Origin: Sphingomonas glacialis
GTDB taxonomy: Bacteria; Pseudomonadota; Alphaproteobacteria; Sphingomonadales; Sphingomonadaceae
DNA length: 64,000 bases
Direction: 5' to 3'
Assembly (NCBI RefSeq): GCF_006439055.1
Contig: NZ_RCZC01000001.1
Coordinates: forward strand, 186,001-250,000
The notes under the pieces were generated by a model. It made no database searches. It was not told the origin of the DNA and worked only from the letters and a program-made list of their open reading frames with translations. Within the stretch, counting starts at the first letter, position 1; every line of letters starts with the position of its first letter. Both the position numbers and the translations under genes were made by a program. Positions 29,604-46,767 of the stretch are shown piece after piece.

Positions 29604-30836
29604 TTAGCGCGCGGCGGGCACCGCATATTCGATCGCGCTCACCGTATCGTACATCCGCGCGGCGCTATCGATCCGGAACGGCGCGAGCTTGCCCCCTGCC
29701 CCGCGATCGACGCCGATGACGTAGGAGCAGGCGGTCTGGCCGCTGCCGCCCGCCCAGTCATACTGCGCATTGACCGTCAGCACGGGGACGAACAGCGCCT
29801 TGCCGCCGACCTCCATCACTTCGAGCGTCGCCTTGGGATGCATCGCCATGCCGCCGAGCTCGACCGCTACGCCGGCCGGCAGCTCGAACGGAGTCGTGAT
29901 CGGCTGCGCGATCGGCGCGGCGAACAGCGCCTCGATCACCGCGTCCTGCTGCGCGCCCGCGCTCAGCAAGCGAATGTCGAGCCGCACGCCCGTCGCCGCA
30001 ACGTCGCCGGTGTTGCGCAGCACGATCTGATATTCGACCGCGGCGCTCAGCAGATTGGTGCCGGCGCGTTTCGGGGTCAGCTCGAAGGCGATCGAAGCGC
30101 GCTTGCTGGCTTCTGCGGCCGGCGCGACCGGCACGGGTGCTGGGGTAGCGGCGACCGCAGCCGCGGCGGGCGCGGCCGGAAGCACGGCTGCGGGCTCGAA
30201 CGCGTCGGGCTCGACGATCTCAGCCATCTGCTCGTCTTCGTACACTGCGATGTCCTGCGCGGCACGTCGGCGCCACCACAGAGCCAGACCGATCGCGACG
30301 ATCAGCGCCAGACCACCCCCTACTACAGGCCATAGCCACCCGCTTCCGCTCGCCGCTGGTGCAATCTCTTCGACCGCGACAGCGCTGGCCTGCGGCGTCG
30401 GCGTTGGGCTCGGCGTGAGCGACGCCGCGGGCGAAGGTGCTACAGTCAGTGCGACGTCTGGAACCGCCGGAACAACCGGCACGGGCGTTGCGCTGGCACG
30501 CGGCACCGGAGTGCGCTCGGGCGCAGGCGTCGCCCGCGCCGTGGGCGTGCTGCGCACAGGCGTCGCGGTCGCGCGCGGTATCGCGGTCGCCCGAACGGTC
30601 GGCGTGACAACCGGCGGCGCGACGGTCTCGGTCTCGACCGGACGCGGGTTGGTCGTCGGCTCCGGCGTCGGCGATACGCGCGGCGCGGGCCGGTTCGACG
30701 GCAGGCTGAACGAATCGAGCCCCGGAATCGGTTGAGCAGGTACGCTGTTCTGCGCAAGCGATGGGCTGCCAAACGCCGTCAGGCTCGCGGCGATGAGGAG
30801 GGAAAAGCGGGTCAAGGGTTTCACCCAGCCGGGCAT
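29604..30836 (-). CDS. exported/membrane protein with Pro-Thr-rich linker, unknown function
   Basis: A 410-residue protein starting at ATG 30836 (MPGWVKPLTRFSLLIAASLTAFGSPSLAQ, signal peptide). Residues about 30-165 are a low-complexity Pro/Thr/Ala stretch (for example PTVRATAIPRATATPVRSTP). A transmembrane helix follows (WLWPVVGGGLALIVAIGLALWW) with WRRR stop-transfer. The C-terminal domain (about 255-410) is beta-rich, with EYQIVLRNTGDVAATGVRLDIRLLSAG resembling a CARDB/immunoglobulin-like repeat. I do not recognise a named family. Weak ribosome site, so start is moderately sure. Confidence 0.7.
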   Translation of the reverse strand: MPGWVKPLTRFSLLIAASLTAFGSPSLAQNSVPAQPIPGLDSFSLPSNRPAPRVSPTPEPTTNPRPVETETVAPPVVTPTVRATAIPRATATPVRSTPTARATPAPERTPVPRASATPVPVVPAVPDVALTVAPSPAASLTPSPTPTPQASAVAVEEIAPAASGSGWLWPVVGGGLALIVAIGLALWWRRRAAQDIAVYEDEQMAEIVEPDAFEPAAVLPAAPAAAAVAATPAPVPVAPAAEASKRASIAFELTPKRAGTNLLSAAVEYQIVLRNTGDVAATGVRLDIRLLSAGAQQDAVIEALFAAPIAQPITTPFELPAGVAVELGGMAMHPKATLEVMEVGGKALFVPVLTVNAQYDWAGGSGQTACSYVIGVDRGAGGKLAPFRIDSAARMYDTVSAIEYAVPAAR

Positions 30837-30912
30837 AGCGATAAAACCCCGGCTGCCAAGGATTGCTGCGCCGAGCGGTTCGCCGCATGGCAACCGATGC
30901 CACGCCAACGCG

Positions 30913-30941
30913 TTGACACGCCCCCGCCCCCTGCCTATATG
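30913..30941 (+). promoter_or_regulatory. rpoB: rpoBC promoter
   Basis: TTGACA, exactly 17 bases, TATATG. It lies about 200 bp upstream of rpoB and gives a leader of roughly 195 bases. The best sigma-70-type match seen in the window. Confidence 0.8.
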
Positions 30942-31141
30942 GCGCATTCCACCCCAACCTTCGGGAAATGATGTGCCGTCGCGCAGTGCATCGATCGTAT
31001 TGATGGTTGAGGTTTCTCGAGACGCATGAAAGCTGCTGTTTTCCGCTTGCGCGGACAACACGCGGCTTTTTGTCGTTTCCGATTTGCACGCCCGCCCGGT
31101 GGATTCCGGGCCGAATTTCAGGCTTGAGGGCAGAAAACTCC

Positions 31142-35323
<4,182 letters not shown>

Positions 35324-35336
35324 CATGCCGGCCTAG

Positions 35337-35486
35337 CCCTATCCCGCCTTCGCGGGAGAGGGTTGGGTGAGGGCCTTCTTCTCTTCGGACGTGTGAAGAG
35401 AAGAAGACCCTCACCGGCTTCGACTAGGGCCGCGGGAAGACCGCGACCCTAGTCTGCGCAGCCTCTCCCGCGAAAGCGGGAGAGGG
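35337..35486. repeat. nested palindromes between rpoB and rpoC
   Basis: The outer arms are REP-like: a CCCGCCTTCGCGGGAGAGGG-type left arm (from 35337) and a CTCTCCCGCGAAAGCGGGAG-type right arm (to 35486). Inside, CTTCTTCTCTTC (35375-35386) pairs with GAAGAGAAGAAG (35395-35406). A further hairpin, GACTAGGG (35422-35429) with CCCTAGTC (35447-35454), interrupts the right half. No U-tract, so not a simple terminator. Confidence 0.82.
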
Positions 35487-35515
35487 CAAAGAATTTCTAG
35501 GAAGGCTGTTCATCC

Positions 35516-39808
<4,293 letters not shown>

Positions 39809-39845
39809 TCCTCCGCGTTCGGGTTACCGCCTGAAGAAATGAGAG

Positions 39846-39882
39846 CCGCCGTCCGGGGAAACCCGGGCGGCGGTTTTCTTTT
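39846..39882 (+). terminator. intrinsic terminator of rpoBC
   Basis: CCGCCGTCCGGG gaaa CCCGGGCGGCGG followed by TTTTCTTTT; one G-T pair in a 12-bp stem, 38 bp after the rpoC stop. Confidence 0.93.
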
Positions 39883-40005
39883 GGCGGTCCGCGGGGGCCG
39901 GATTTCCGCGCCAGCTGGGTCTTCGGCTGGCATAAGTATCCTTATCCAGGCACTTGCCCGCCGTGCCACGCCCGCGTTAGCTTCCCCCAAAAGGGGGGGC
40001 TTCCT

Positions 40006-41919
40006 ATGTTTGGCAAGTTTTTGGTGTTCCTTGGAACGCTCGGTATATCTGCGATCGCGACGGCAGCCGAGCCGACGCCATCGACCTTGGCGGCAGCGTT
40101 TGGCGCACGGGTCGGAGCATCGAGTCCAGCGCTCTCCCCCGACGGCACATTCCTCGTCTATATCGCCCCCGGCGCGGGACAACTCACCGTCGCGATGGTG
40201 ATGAACCTCGCCGACGGCACCACCACGCCGATCACATATGCCGACGGCAAGCCGCTGAAATTGAGATTCTGCGGCTGGTCGGCCGCCGATCGGCTGGTCT
40301 GCCTCCTATCGGGCATCTCCAGGGTCGACGGCGACAAGCTAGCGTGGAGCCGCCTCGTGGCGGTTGACGCGGACGGCAAGCACAGTCTGCCGCTCGGCAG
40401 CCAGAAAGCGAGCTACGCCGTGCGCCAGAACGACGGCGAGGTGCTCGACTGGATGGCCGGCGTCGATGGCACGGTATTGATGTCCCGCGGGAACGGTGCG
40501 GAACGCGTCGATACCCGCACCGGAAAGGGTGTGCCCGTAAAGCCCGCGGTCAGCACAGGCTGGACCGATGGTAGCGGGACCGTCCGTATCACGGGCATAT
40601 ACGGGACCGACGCCAAGGGCATGTTGAATGGGAAGACGACCTTTTGGTATCGCCTTCCGGGACGCTCCGAGCAGAAACTGTTCAGCCATGTCGATGGCAA
40701 CGGTAACGGACTGTCTCCCGTCGCCGTCGATGGGACGCGCAACCTGGCCTATGCCGTTCAAAAGAAGGATGGCCGTCGGGCGCTCTATTCGGTGATGCTC
40801 GACGGAACGATGAAGACGGACTTGGTCTATGCCGACCCCAAGGTCGATGTCGACAGTGTCGAGACGATCGGGCGGCACGACCGCGTGATCGGCCTGCGCT
40901 ATGTGACCGACAAGACCCGCATCGTCTATTTCGACGCCGGCTACCGCGCGCTTGCCCAAAGCCTCGCCAAGGCCCTCCCGAAACTGTCCGATATCGCCTT
41001 TGTCAGTGCAAGCGCCGACGAGAAACGCGTTTTGCTATTCGCCGAAAGCGATATCGATTCCGGCCATTATTTCCTCTTCGACCGCGACACGCGCAAGCTG
41101 ACCGAAGTCCTAGTGCCACGGGCCGACCTGTCCGGCATGCAATTGAGCGAGCAGCGCAGCATTACCTACCCGGCGGCGGACGGTACCTTGATTCCGGCCT
41201 ATCTCACCTTGCCACCCGGCAGCACCGGCCGCCACATCCCCGCGATCGTCATGCCCCACGGTGGGCCGGCTGCGCGCGATGTCTGGGGGTTCGACTGGCT
41301 GCCGCAATTCTTCGCTCAACGGGGCTATGCGGTGATCCAGCCGCAGTTTCGCGGCTCGACCGGCTTTGGCGAGGACTTCGAGAAGAAGAACGGATTCCTG
41401 TCGTGGCCCACCGCGATTGGCGACGTCCTCGATGCCGGTCGCTGGATGATCGCGCAGGGCATCGCCGATCCCGATCGGCTCGGCGTTTTCGGCTGGTCCT
41501 ATGGTGGCTATGCGGCGCTGCAAGCGAATGTCGTCGATCCCGCCTTGTTCAAGGCGGTGGTCGCGGTGGCACCGGTGACCGACCTCTATCGGCTCAAGGC
41601 GGACGCGGAGAACTTCACCAACGCCCGTCTCGTCGCGAAACAGGTCGGCTCCGGCCCGCTGCGCGAGCAGGGGTCCCCCGACCATTATGCGGCGCGTTTC
41701 AGCGCTCCGGTGCTGATGTTCCACGGCGATCAGGACATCAACGTCGAGATCGTCCAATCCCGTTTGATGGATGCGGCGTTGCACCGAGCCGGCAAGTCGA
41801 GCCGTTTGATCATCTATCCTGGGCTCGACCACCAACTCGACGATAGCGCAGCGCGAACGGATCTTCTGACGCAAGCCGACGCGTTCTTCTCGGCACGGCT
41901 GCGGACCGCCGGTCGATAG
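40006..41919 (+). CDS. exported S9 family (prolyl oligopeptidase-type) serine peptidase
   Basis: A 637-residue protein with signal peptide MFGKFLVFLGTLGISAIATAAEP. An N-terminal beta-propeller-like half (WD40/TolB-type repeats, about 30-370) precedes an alpha/beta-hydrolase domain (about 390-637). The catalytic triad is visible: Ser in FGWSYGGYAAL, Asp in FHGDQDINV, His in GLDHQLDD. The class cleaves short peptides after Pro or Ala, with periplasmic location here. AAAAGGGGGGG precedes ATG 40006. Monocistronic after rpoC. Confidence 0.92.
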   Translation: MFGKFLVFLGTLGISAIATAAEPTPSTLAAAFGARVGASSPALSPDGTFLVYIAPGAGQLTVAMVMNLADGTTTPITYADGKPLKLRFCGWSAADRLVCLLSGISRVDGDKLAWSRLVAVDADGKHSLPLGSQKASYAVRQNDGEVLDWMAGVDGTVLMSRGNGAERVDTRTGKGVPVKPAVSTGWTDGSGTVRITGIYGTDAKGMLNGKTTFWYRLPGRSEQKLFSHVDGNGNGLSPVAVDGTRNLAYAVQKKDGRRALYSVMLDGTMKTDLVYADPKVDVDSVETIGRHDRVIGLRYVTDKTRIVYFDAGYRALAQSLAKALPKLSDIAFVSASADEKRVLLFAESDIDSGHYFLFDRDTRKLTEVLVPRADLSGMQLSEQRSITYPAADGTLIPAYLTLPPGSTGRHIPAIVMPHGGPAARDVWGFDWLPQFFAQRGYAVIQPQFRGSTGFGEDFEKKNGFLSWPTAIGDVLDAGRWMIAQGIADPDRLGVFGWSYGGYAALQANVVDPALFKAVVAVAPVTDLYRLKADAENFTNARLVAKQVGSGPLREQGSPDHYAARFSAPVLMFHGDQDINVEIVQSRLMDAALHRAGKSSRLIIYPGLDHQLDDSAARTDLLTQADAFFSARLRTAGR

Positions 41920-42171
41920 TCGGGTCCCGCCGGGACGCGAACCCAATGGACCTGCGGGTGATCGGACGACGGCTTTTTGCGGGCGCCGTGCGGGCCGGTG
42001 GATCCCGTGCCGTGCGTCCGCTCTCGGTCACCGCCCCTTGCACCACCGCTACGCCACGCCCATTTCGCTCGGGCACGGAAAAGCCACGGCGGTGCGGGAG
42101 ACGGGCGAACACGTCCGCCCGGCACGATCGCCGCGTCCGCGCGATGGATCCCCGATCAGAAAGCAGCCGAC

Positions 42172-42852
42172 ATGAAGATTTTGATGGTACTGACGTCGCA
42201 CGACCAACTGGGCGATACCGGCAAGAAGACCGGCTTCTGGCTCGAGGAACTCGCCGCGCCCTATTACGTGTTCAAGGACGCCGGCGCAGAGATCACGCTC
42301 GCGTCGCCCGCCGGCGGAAAGCCGCCGCTCGATCCCAAGAGCAACGAGCCCAACAGCCAGACAGACGATACGCGCCGGTTCGAGACCGATCGCGCTGCCA
42401 CCGCGCAGCTGGCGAGCACAGTCCGGCTCGATACGGTCGACCAGGCCGATTACGACACGGTCTTCTATCCAGGCGGCCACGGTCCGCTCTGGGATCTGGC
42501 CGAATATCCCATCTCGATCGGCTTGATCGAGTCGTTCGTCGCTGCCGACAAGCCCGTCGCCTTGGTCTGCCACGCACCCGGCGCGCTGCGTCGCGTGAAA
42601 AGCGCCGATGGCACGCCGCTCGTCAAGGGCAAGCGCGTCACCGGCTTCACCAATAGCGAGGAGGAAGCGGTCGGGCTGACCAAGATCGTGCCGTTCCTCG
42701 TCGAGGACGAACTCACCGCGCTTGGCGGCTCGTATGAGAAGACAAGCGATTGGGGCGTGCACGTCGTGCAGGACGGCTTGCTGATTACCGGGCAGAACCC
42801 GGCCTCGTCTGCGGCTGCCGCGCACAAGCTGCTCGACGCGCTCGCGAAGTGA
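42172..42852 (+). CDS. DJ-1/PfpI family (type 1 glutamine amidotransferase-like) protein
   Basis: A 226-residue protein starting at ATG 42172 (MKILMVLTSHDQLGDTGKKTGFW). The nucleophile elbow LVCHAPGALRRVK carries the conserved Cys, and YDTVFYPGGHGPLWDL and GGSYEKTSDWGVHVVQDG complete the family pattern. It resembles Hsp31/YhbO-like members, with reported glyoxalase or deglycase activity (debated). A hairpin at 42859-42891 follows. The 252-base gap before it shows no gene. Confidence 0.88.
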   Translation: MKILMVLTSHDQLGDTGKKTGFWLEELAAPYYVFKDAGAEITLASPAGGKPPLDPKSNEPNSQTDDTRRFETDRAATAQLASTVRLDTVDQADYDTVFYPGGHGPLWDLAEYPISIGLIESFVAADKPVALVCHAPGALRRVKSADGTPLVKGKRVTGFTNSEEEAVGLTKIVPFLVEDELTALGGSYEKTSDWGVHVVQDGLLITGQNPASSAAAAHKLLDALAK

Positions 42853-42858
42853 GGCGGC

Positions 42859-42893
42859 AAGCGGGAGGCGCACCAGCGGCGCCTCCCGCTTGT
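42859..42893 (+). terminator. hairpin terminator after the PfpI gene
   Basis: AAGCGGGAGGCGC / GCGCCTCCCGCTT, 13-bp stem with 7-base loop; only a short T-run follows, so efficiency is uncertain. The next 200 bases show no gene. Confidence 0.7.
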
Positions 42894-43090
42894 TCGGATC
42901 GACGAGAGTGAGCGCGGCCCTGGTTCACGACACCATCAACCGGGCTGCGCAACTCGAGCACCAGCAGCGGCGACGCGCCGTACGGCCTTGCCGGCATCGG
43001 AAGCGTCGCAAGCCGCCACAGGATGCGCGGACTTGTCGCTCACCCCCCATCTGTGCTGACTAGCCCCCGCCTCCCCGGGAAAGGTCGCCG

Positions 43091-43768
43091 ATGGATTTCA
43101 TGAAATGGCTCAATTCGCTGGGCGATCTGCTCTACGAAGTGATGAGCTGGCTGATCTTCTATCCGATCACGCTGTGGCGCACGCTCACCAATCCGCTCGC
43201 GATGATGCGCTATTCGGATACCGAACTGGGTGACCTCGAAGAGGATCAGTTCGACGACACGCTCAACCCGCCGCTGTTTCTCGTGCTGTCGCTGCTGCTG
43301 ACGCAGGCGATCGATGTGGCGCTCGGCGGCGGGACCAATCCGATCATCGCGCAGAAGGCAGGGCTTGCCGGGTACATCACCGACAGCACGACGCTGCTCG
43401 CGCTACGCCTGATCCTGTTCTCGCTGTTTCCGCTGATCTTTGCGGCGCGGCTGCTGCGCGCCAAGCGGGTCAAGATCACGCGCCAGCGGCTCAAATCGCC
43501 TTTCTATGCGCAATGCTATGCCTGCGCGCCGTTTGCGCTGTTCCTCGGCGCGGCGCTGTCGCTCGGGCATGCCGCAATCCCCGAAGCACGGGCCGTCGGG
43601 ACAGTCCTCGCGGGCGCGGCACTGCTCGCCTATCTCTTCGCGCAGACTTTGTGGTTCGCGCGCAACCTCGAACAATCCATGGTCCGCGCGTTCGGCAATA
43701 CGCTGCGTGCGTTCTTCGAGGCGTGCGGCGCCTTTCTCTTTCTCGCGATCCTTTTCGTGGCGCATTGA
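43091..43768 (+). CDS. multi-span membrane protein (Yip1-like), unknown function
   Basis: A 225-residue protein with about five hydrophobic segments (LFLVLSLLLTQAIDVAL, LLALRLILFSLFPLIFAARLL, CYACAPFALFLGAALSL, GTVLAGAALLAYLFAQTLWFA, FFEACGAFLFLAILFVA). The PITLWRTLTNPLAMMRY start and FYAQCYACAPF core resemble Yip1-domain permease-like proteins of sphingomonads; that likeness is loose. AAAGGTCGCCG precedes ATG 43091. No partner gene is evident. Confidence 0.75.
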   Translation: MDFMKWLNSLGDLLYEVMSWLIFYPITLWRTLTNPLAMMRYSDTELGDLEEDQFDDTLNPPLFLVLSLLLTQAIDVALGGGTNPIIAQKAGLAGYITDSTTLLALRLILFSLFPLIFAARLLRAKRVKITRQRLKSPFYAQCYACAPFALFLGAALSLGHAAIPEARAVGTVLAGAALLAYLFAQTLWFARNLEQSMVRAFGNTLRAFFEACGAFLFLAILFVAH

Positions 43769-43867
43769 AACCGTGCGGGAGAGCATTCGTTCTAGCAGTT
43801 CCAGTCCTGTAGTTCATCAGCATCATCGCTCGACTGTGAAGCGAGCTTAGCGTCAGGGAGAAACACC

Positions 43868-44698
43868 ATGCGTGCCACTCGCATCCCCCTCATTGCTCTT
43901 GCGACCCTTGGCGGCCTGCTCGCCGTCCCCGTCTCGGCGCAATCCACCGGCCTTGAGGACATGGTCGGCGCGCGCGCCGGTCAGGCCGAGAACGGCGTTC
44001 GCGCGCGCGGCTACGAGCTCATTCGCGCCGATCGCGGCGACGACCGCAGCTATACCTATTGGTGGAGCGCATCGCGCCGCCAATGCGTGACGATTGCGAC
44101 GATGGACGGCCGCTACGCTTCGGTCACGCCGACGCTGCCGCCCGATTGCGGCAAGATCGCAAGCTCCGATCGCGGGCGGCCCGACACCGCCTATCCGTCG
44201 CGCCCCGCCTATCCGCCACCCTACCGCCCCAGCGACGACCGGCGGGGTGATGGCTATGGCCGCGCGCCGTCGATCGCCGGGCGGCAGGTGACGCTCGGGC
44301 TGGTCTGCTTCGGCGACGGCAGCCGCGACGGCCTAGCGACGGGCACGCAGTGGCAGTGGAATTCGCAGCGCGACCGCTACGAATACGGCAGCTACACCGA
44401 ATCGCGCCGCGAGATGTTCGATGCCTCGCTGATGCTCCAGCTGTGGGACGGCGGAGGGCGGATACGCCTGCCCAAGTCGCTCATCCCGCCGATCAATTCG
44501 CGGGGCGACAATGGCTGGTGGGATTTGTACGACGTCCAGCCCGACCGCGATACGATCACCGCCACCTATCGCCTCAACGGATTCAACAAGCCGCGCATCA
44601 CGATCGATCGCAGGGCAGGACGGATCACCGTCCAGGGGCTGTCGAGCTATGGCTTCCGCGGAAGGTGCGATCAGCTCGGCGGGCCCAACCGCTTCTAG
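43868..44698 (+). CDS. exported hypothetical protein
   Basis: A 276-residue protein with signal peptide (MRATRIPLIALATLGGLLAVPVSAQ) after a good ribosome site (GTCAGGGAGAAACACC). The mature N-terminal half holds RGYELIRADRGDDRSYTYWWSASRRQCVTIATMDGRYASV, a Trp/Cys module seen in small exported alphaproteobacterial proteins. A Pro/Arg/Asp-rich linker (about 100-140) follows, then a beta-rich end (TITATYRLNGFNKPRITIDRR). Function not recognised. Convergent with the next gene. Confidence 0.75.
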   Translation: MRATRIPLIALATLGGLLAVPVSAQSTGLEDMVGARAGQAENGVRARGYELIRADRGDDRSYTYWWSASRRQCVTIATMDGRYASVTPTLPPDCGKIASSDRGRPDTAYPSRPAYPPPYRPSDDRRGDGYGRAPSIAGRQVTLGLVCFGDGSRDGLATGTQWQWNSQRDRYEYGSYTESRREMFDASLMLQLWDGGGRIRLPKSLIPPINSRGDNGWWDLYDVQPDRDTITATYRLNGFNKPRITIDRRAGRITVQGLSSYGFRGRCDQLGGPNRF

Positions 44699-44737
44699 CC
44701 GAACGCGCCCTCCCGGCGCTTGTCGAGGCCTGTCGCA

Positions 44738-46507
44738 TCAGTCGGGAACACGGCTCCACGGCGCCGCCCGCCGGACGTCGAGCCTGCACAGGCCCTGCAA
44801 TCCGTGTCGCCGAGCATAGCCCATCACGCGCTGCTCGTAATCGGCCGCGCGCGGGTTGGCGAAATTCCAGTCGGGCGGATTGAAGGTCGAAAAGCCGTTG
44901 ATCGTCGGCACGCGCCAGCGCTCGGCCAGGAACATCGCGTCGACATTGTGCGGGTACCAGCCGTTCAGCTCGGCGTTGATGAAGAGCGGCTCGCTGCGTC
45001 GGGTCGCGACCACATAGAAACTCGCGCACCCCGCCGGCGGGGCCGGAATCGACCATAAGGCGGTGCGATGGAGCGAACGACTGAGCCGCACGGGAGATTC
45101 GGCGCTGAGATTTTCGACCACCAACGCCGCCAGGATACCGGCGGCCGGCCACGGCTTCGATCGCGCCAGATCGTGGGCCCGCTCGCGCCACATTGCGCCG
45201 ACGAGCAGCAGGAACGGCAGGACCAGCCACAGCTGGTAGCGCGACACGGTGCGCAACCCCTTCGCGCCCGGTACGAGTTCGAACACCAGCCCCCACGGTG
45301 ACGCCACCCAGAATTGCAGCGTGAGCAGCCAGGCGATCATCATCGCCAGCGCGAAGGCGCGAAGCTCGGCCGAGACGGGCTGGCCTCGGCCGACGCGCCG
45401 CCGAACGATGATCCGCCACGCCGCGGTGACCACAAGGATGAAGAAGATCAGCGGCAATCCCGCTTCGTGCTCGCCGCCAAGCACGCGACCGGGAAGCGCC
45501 GGATCTGCCGGCAGGACCGCACCGACCAGCGCGAACAGGGGGTGGAAGATCCAGCCCCAGACGTAATTCCCGCGCCCCACGTTGATCATGTCGATCACCG
45601 GCGTGACGAGATAGCCCAACATGTCATGGTAGGAGTCCCCGCCCGTCTCGCGGACCGTGGGGAGATAGACCGACAGGAAAGGGAGAACCGGCACGAGAAA
45701 CGCCACGGCGCCACAGGCGAGCGTTCCCGCGTGGCGCCGCACGAACGCGACAAGCGTCGCCGGGCGCCAGGTCGCGCTCGTCACGCACCAGCACGCGGCG
45801 AACAGACATGCCGAGAAGATCGTGAACCAGGCCATGTAATAGGTCGTCAGCAACCACGCCGCCATCAACGCACCGAGCGGTATCGTCAGCAACCGCGCGG
45901 CGCGGTGCCGCGCATCCCGCTCGGCCCGGACGATCGCGATCGCCAGCATCATGGCGACCGGCAACAGCGCGACGCTCTGGAGCTGCGCATGGACCGCCTG
46001 CAGCGAGATGTTGCTGGCGATGGTCCAAAGCAGCGCCACGACCAACGCTGCGGACCGCCCCCAGCGCAACGTCCGAGCGACCAGCAGATACGCCGCCACG
46101 AAGCCGATCGCCTTGAAGGTCGCGATGTTCAGCGTGTCGGCCTGGAACGGGTCGGCGAACGTCCGCCAGAAGGAATAGCTCACGCCATACAGAAAATAGC
46201 CGTCATTATAGCCCAGCGTTCCGGCGTACGGATGAAAGTACAGCGTCGTCGCCCAAGGCTCCGCACCGCTGAGGACGTTGCGCCAATGTTCGAGAATGCT
46301 GATCTCGATGATGGCGTCGTCACGGCCTCCGAAACCGAGATCGAAGCTGCTCAGGATCGGCACCCGGAAGAACAGCGCCATCGCCACGATGAAAACCAGC
46401 GCCGCTGCGCCAATGCTATGGAGGCTTCGCGGGTCGGTCGCGCCGCTTGCATTTTCGGGATCGGCCGGATGTTCTCCAGTCGGCCTTGCATCGTCGGGTA
46501 AACGCAT
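44738..46507 (-). CDS. polytopic membrane protein, GT-C glycosyltransferase-like
   Basis: A 589-residue protein with about 11-12 membrane spans. The first loop after helix 1 contains FGGRDDAIIEISILEHWRNVL, an Asp pair as in GT-C (lipid-linked sugar) transferases, and YLPTVRETGGDSYHDML a later acidic loop. The C-terminal soluble part (about 490-589) has CASFYVVATRRSEPLFINAELNGWYPHN. GT-C is inferred from topology and the acidic loop; no family profile was run. It stands alone. The following 260-base gap up to the porin shows no gene. Confidence 0.65.
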   Translation of the reverse strand: MRLPDDARPTGEHPADPENASGATDPRSLHSIGAAALVFIVAMALFFRVPILSSFDLGFGGRDDAIIEISILEHWRNVLSGAEPWATTLYFHPYAGTLGYNDGYFLYGVSYSFWRTFADPFQADTLNIATFKAIGFVAAYLLVARTLRWGRSAALVVALLWTIASNISLQAVHAQLQSVALLPVAMMLAIAIVRAERDARHRAARLLTIPLGALMAAWLLTTYYMAWFTIFSACLFAACWCVTSATWRPATLVAFVRRHAGTLACGAVAFLVPVLPFLSVYLPTVRETGGDSYHDMLGYLVTPVIDMINVGRGNYVWGWIFHPLFALVGAVLPADPALPGRVLGGEHEAGLPLIFFILVVTAAWRIIVRRRVGRGQPVSAELRAFALAMMIAWLLTLQFWVASPWGLVFELVPGAKGLRTVSRYQLWLVLPFLLLVGAMWRERAHDLARSKPWPAAGILAALVVENLSAESPVRLSRSLHRTALWSIPAPPAGCASFYVVATRRSEPLFINAELNGWYPHNVDAMFLAERWRVPTINGFSTFNPPDWNFANPRAADYEQRVMGYARRHGLQGLCRLDVRRAAPWSRVPD

Positions 46508-46767
46508 GGGCGTGAAAGTTCAATCGCGACAGAGGGCGCTTTCGTCAGCGCCAATACACGGCCGCTATACGCTGTTCTTGCGTTTATACCATGCATCGCC
46601 GCGGATCATCCTCGCGCCCTGCAGCCCGCTCAATCTCGCCTGATACCGGACGAGTCATTTGCCTTCGCCACGTCGCCTCGGGCTGCGATGCCTGAGCGCC
46701 ATAGCGAGAACGCGCTCCCGCGAGAGGCGCAGGGTGACGGCGTGAAGCCGACCGACACCCCGCCCCT

